A stretch of 64,000 nucleotides of DNA from Cylindrotheca closterium. Taxonomy: Eukaryota > Bacillariophyta > Bacillariophyceae > Bacillariales > Bacillariaceae. This document shows, piece after piece, positions 62,106-64,000 of the stretch; positions within the stretch are counted from its first letter, which is position 1, and each line of letters starts with the position of its first letter. The stretch spans positions 154,109 to 218,108 of the forward strand of contig CAKOGP040002136.1 of assembly GCA_933822405.4 (NCBI GenBank). The letters run 5' to 3'. The notes under the pieces are model-generated. The model saw only the letters and a program-made list of their open reading frames with translations. It was not told the origin of the DNA and did not search any database. A program made the translations under genes and the position numbers.

Positions 62106-62424
62106 GACACTATCGGGAGATGAGTCAAAATCTCATATCCCCCGGAAACCGCACTTCAACCTTCTCATCACTGAAATAGTACGTCTACAACAATTTTAAG
62201 CATGCACAGTTTGGTAACCCTGTTCCCTACGTCCCTTCATTGAGTGTGATGAAGAAGATTTTGAACGACCCATACTACTAACCTCTTGTCACTAAGTAAG
62301 CAAGTTGACGGCTGCGTATGATTGGAGCGCACCATTTACTACTGCCTCTGCAACAGCCTTCACCTGTTCAATAACATAAACAACCTTTTTTTTCAGAAAG
62401 AGCTAAATACGCATTTTTCACTCG

Positions 62425-64000
62425 CTACTCAAGTGTCAATCTGATATACCCATTTACCCAGCCACAAAATCCGCCTGCATTGACAATCATCACCTTACCG
62501 CCATCCCTCCCCAATGTTCTGTTATGAATGTTGCTCAGCGTCTCTTGCAAGACAACAGTACCGTCCACAGCAACTCTGAATCTATTTGTGAAGCCGCCCG
62601 AACGAATTCGTGAATCCTTCTGAAAGACAAAGTTACTCTCAGTCAGATCCACGGCAAACCGCCCTTGAAGGGATCATCGAAGCATGCTGTCGAAGCGCTG
62701 TTGCTGGCACAATCTGACCCACTGAGCATTTGCTCCAGGTACCACACTGGGTTGGTATCAATATCAAACCCCTCAATTGGCACAGCTCGCGAATTCGTGT
62801 AATACGTAAAGTCTGTGATGAGTGCCGGATCTAAGCTGGGACAAGATTGCGAGTGACAACCAGAGCTGTAGAAGCAGGAGTCTTCTCGACCGTCGCCACC
62901 TTTTTTGTTGTAGGTGGTTTGGGGCGCAAACGTAATTGGAATGGTCCAAGCGGTAGGGCCCAAGGTTGGACCACTAGTTGGAGAGGCGGTGAGCAGTGGT
63001 GTCGGACTACTCGAAGGACTGGAGGTGGGTAGATTTGATGGATCGCTCGATGGTTGGACGGAAGGGCCATTGCTGGCGACTTGCGTGGGAGACTGGGAAT
63101 CCATCATGGTTGGTTCCATCGTTTCTGGCAAGGGAGTGGGGCCAAGAGTAGGAAGAGGCGTGGGGCCAGGTGTGGGGCCGGGTGTGGGGCCGGGTGTGGG
63201 AGCCAATGTCGGTCCCGAAATGGGCGCCACTGATGGATTTTCCGTGGGTTCTTCAGTTGTAGGTGTAGTGACAGGTGCTCTTGTCGGGTTGGAAGAGGCC
63301 ACTTTGGTGGGGCTTGGAGTAGATCGTTTGGATGGTGCCTGGCTGGGGTTTGAGCTAGGCCCTACGGATGGAAACATCGTCTGTTGCCGGGAAGACAATG
63401 AGTCGATTTCAACAAATACATACGGATCTGGCAGCTGCAGAGTTTCTACCAACGGGGCTTCAGAAGTTTGAAAGGCTTCCGAGATGAAGCCAGTGATGCT
63501 GGGTGTTGCATTTGGGATCATACCTTTGAAAAAAACGTCGACCTCAACAGAAATACGATAGCAATCGGAGGTTCCATCATCCTCCTCACAAGTACTGTCC
63601 TCCACAAGATTTGTTTCCACCAATGCATTGCCCACCACATATTTAGTGGAAGCATCGTCGTTGCCTTGAAGTTGTCTTGTCGCCGTGGGGCATTGGGCAA
63701 GGATCGGCCCTAAAAACGCTTGGATAGCCCGTGACAAACCGGGCAAGTAAACATTCTCGAAGTCGACATTGACTGAGTATGCCACACCTATGGTGATTTC
63801 AAAAGTAAATGCTGTCAATTCGTCCTGATTGGCCACTGGTTGGCCATTTTTCATGGCCACGCAATCGCTTTCCGACGGTGGATCATACAAGAGAGCTTGG
63901 GTAGGCGAAGACGTGGGATTCGTCGATGGAGCGCTGGAAATGGTACCCTCTGGATCCTCCGGTGCAACCAACAAAGGCGTCCTATCTGCTGACGGACGCG
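62425..64000 (-). pseudogene. second membrane-protein copy, 1-bp frameshift, runs off the window
   Basis: Paralogue of 59025-61742, entered from the window edge in the frame PSADRTPLLVAPEDPEGTIS, so the membrane helix and N-terminus lie outside. The same outer domain, Pro-Thr-Ser linker (shorter, with PTPGPTPGPTPGPTP repeats) and Cys-rich end follow. At about 62650 the intact gene has GGCGAAACCGCC and this copy GGCAAACCGCC. The missing base stops the frame at GGLPWI (62643), while the true end continues in the next frame (VDLTESNFVFQKDSRIRSGG) to 62425. It loses only about 70 C-terminal residues. A sequencing or assembly error is possible, so it may yet be a working gene. Confidence 0.75.

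Overview
The window looks like nuclear DNA of a microalga, most probably a diatom (inference). It shows intron-poor genes with Asn/Ser/Gln/Asp-rich low-complexity tracts, a BspA-type leucine-rich-repeat protein, paired single-pass membrane proteins with Pro-Thr-Ser linkers, and remnants of copia, gypsy, LINE-like and PIF/Harbinger elements. The three-exon gene in the Harbinger element has introns of about 71 to 83 bases. There is no operon structure and no tRNA or rRNA that I can support.

Region 1 (1-16 kb) holds the edge of an unknown gene, an armadillo-like protein, a tandem family of small Ser-rich proteins (two intact copies, one decayed) and a coiled-coil protein family (one intact copy, one frameshifted, one cut by an assembly gap). 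It also has a small disordered protein with a frameshifted duplicate. The gap at 10568-10577 probably joins two haplotypes of the same locus, one of them carrying a copia insertion.

Region 2 (16-31 kb) is a graveyard of mobile DNA. It contains an AACGATTC repeat cluster, a copia integrase relic and a gypsy pol relic. The gypsy relic is split by a 5'-truncated LINE-like element with a 16-bp target-site duplication and an (ATT)n tail. Next come four decayed copies of one uncharacterised ORF family, all on the minus strand, interleaved with coiled-coil ORFs, a 38-bp perfect palindrome and a 1.6-kb element with terminal inverted repeats.

Region 3 (31-37 kb) is one 2068-codon gene for a large protein with two kinds of internal repeat and a long coiled coil. 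Region 4 (37-46 kb) is mostly decayed repeat DNA with several small repeat structures and short ORF fragments.

Region 5 (46.1-49.6 kb) is a PIF/Harbinger-type transposon with 20-bp terminal inverted repeats and a TAA duplication. It carries a convergent pair: a transposase missing its N-terminal half, and an apparently intact three-exon accessory gene.

Region 6 (50.6-64 kb) is gene-dense again. It has a probable lipid-droplet-associated hydrolase, two disordered hypothetical proteins, the leucine-rich-repeat protein, a small hypothetical protein, and a tandem pair of single-pass membrane proteins. The second of that pair has a 1-bp frameshift and runs off the window.
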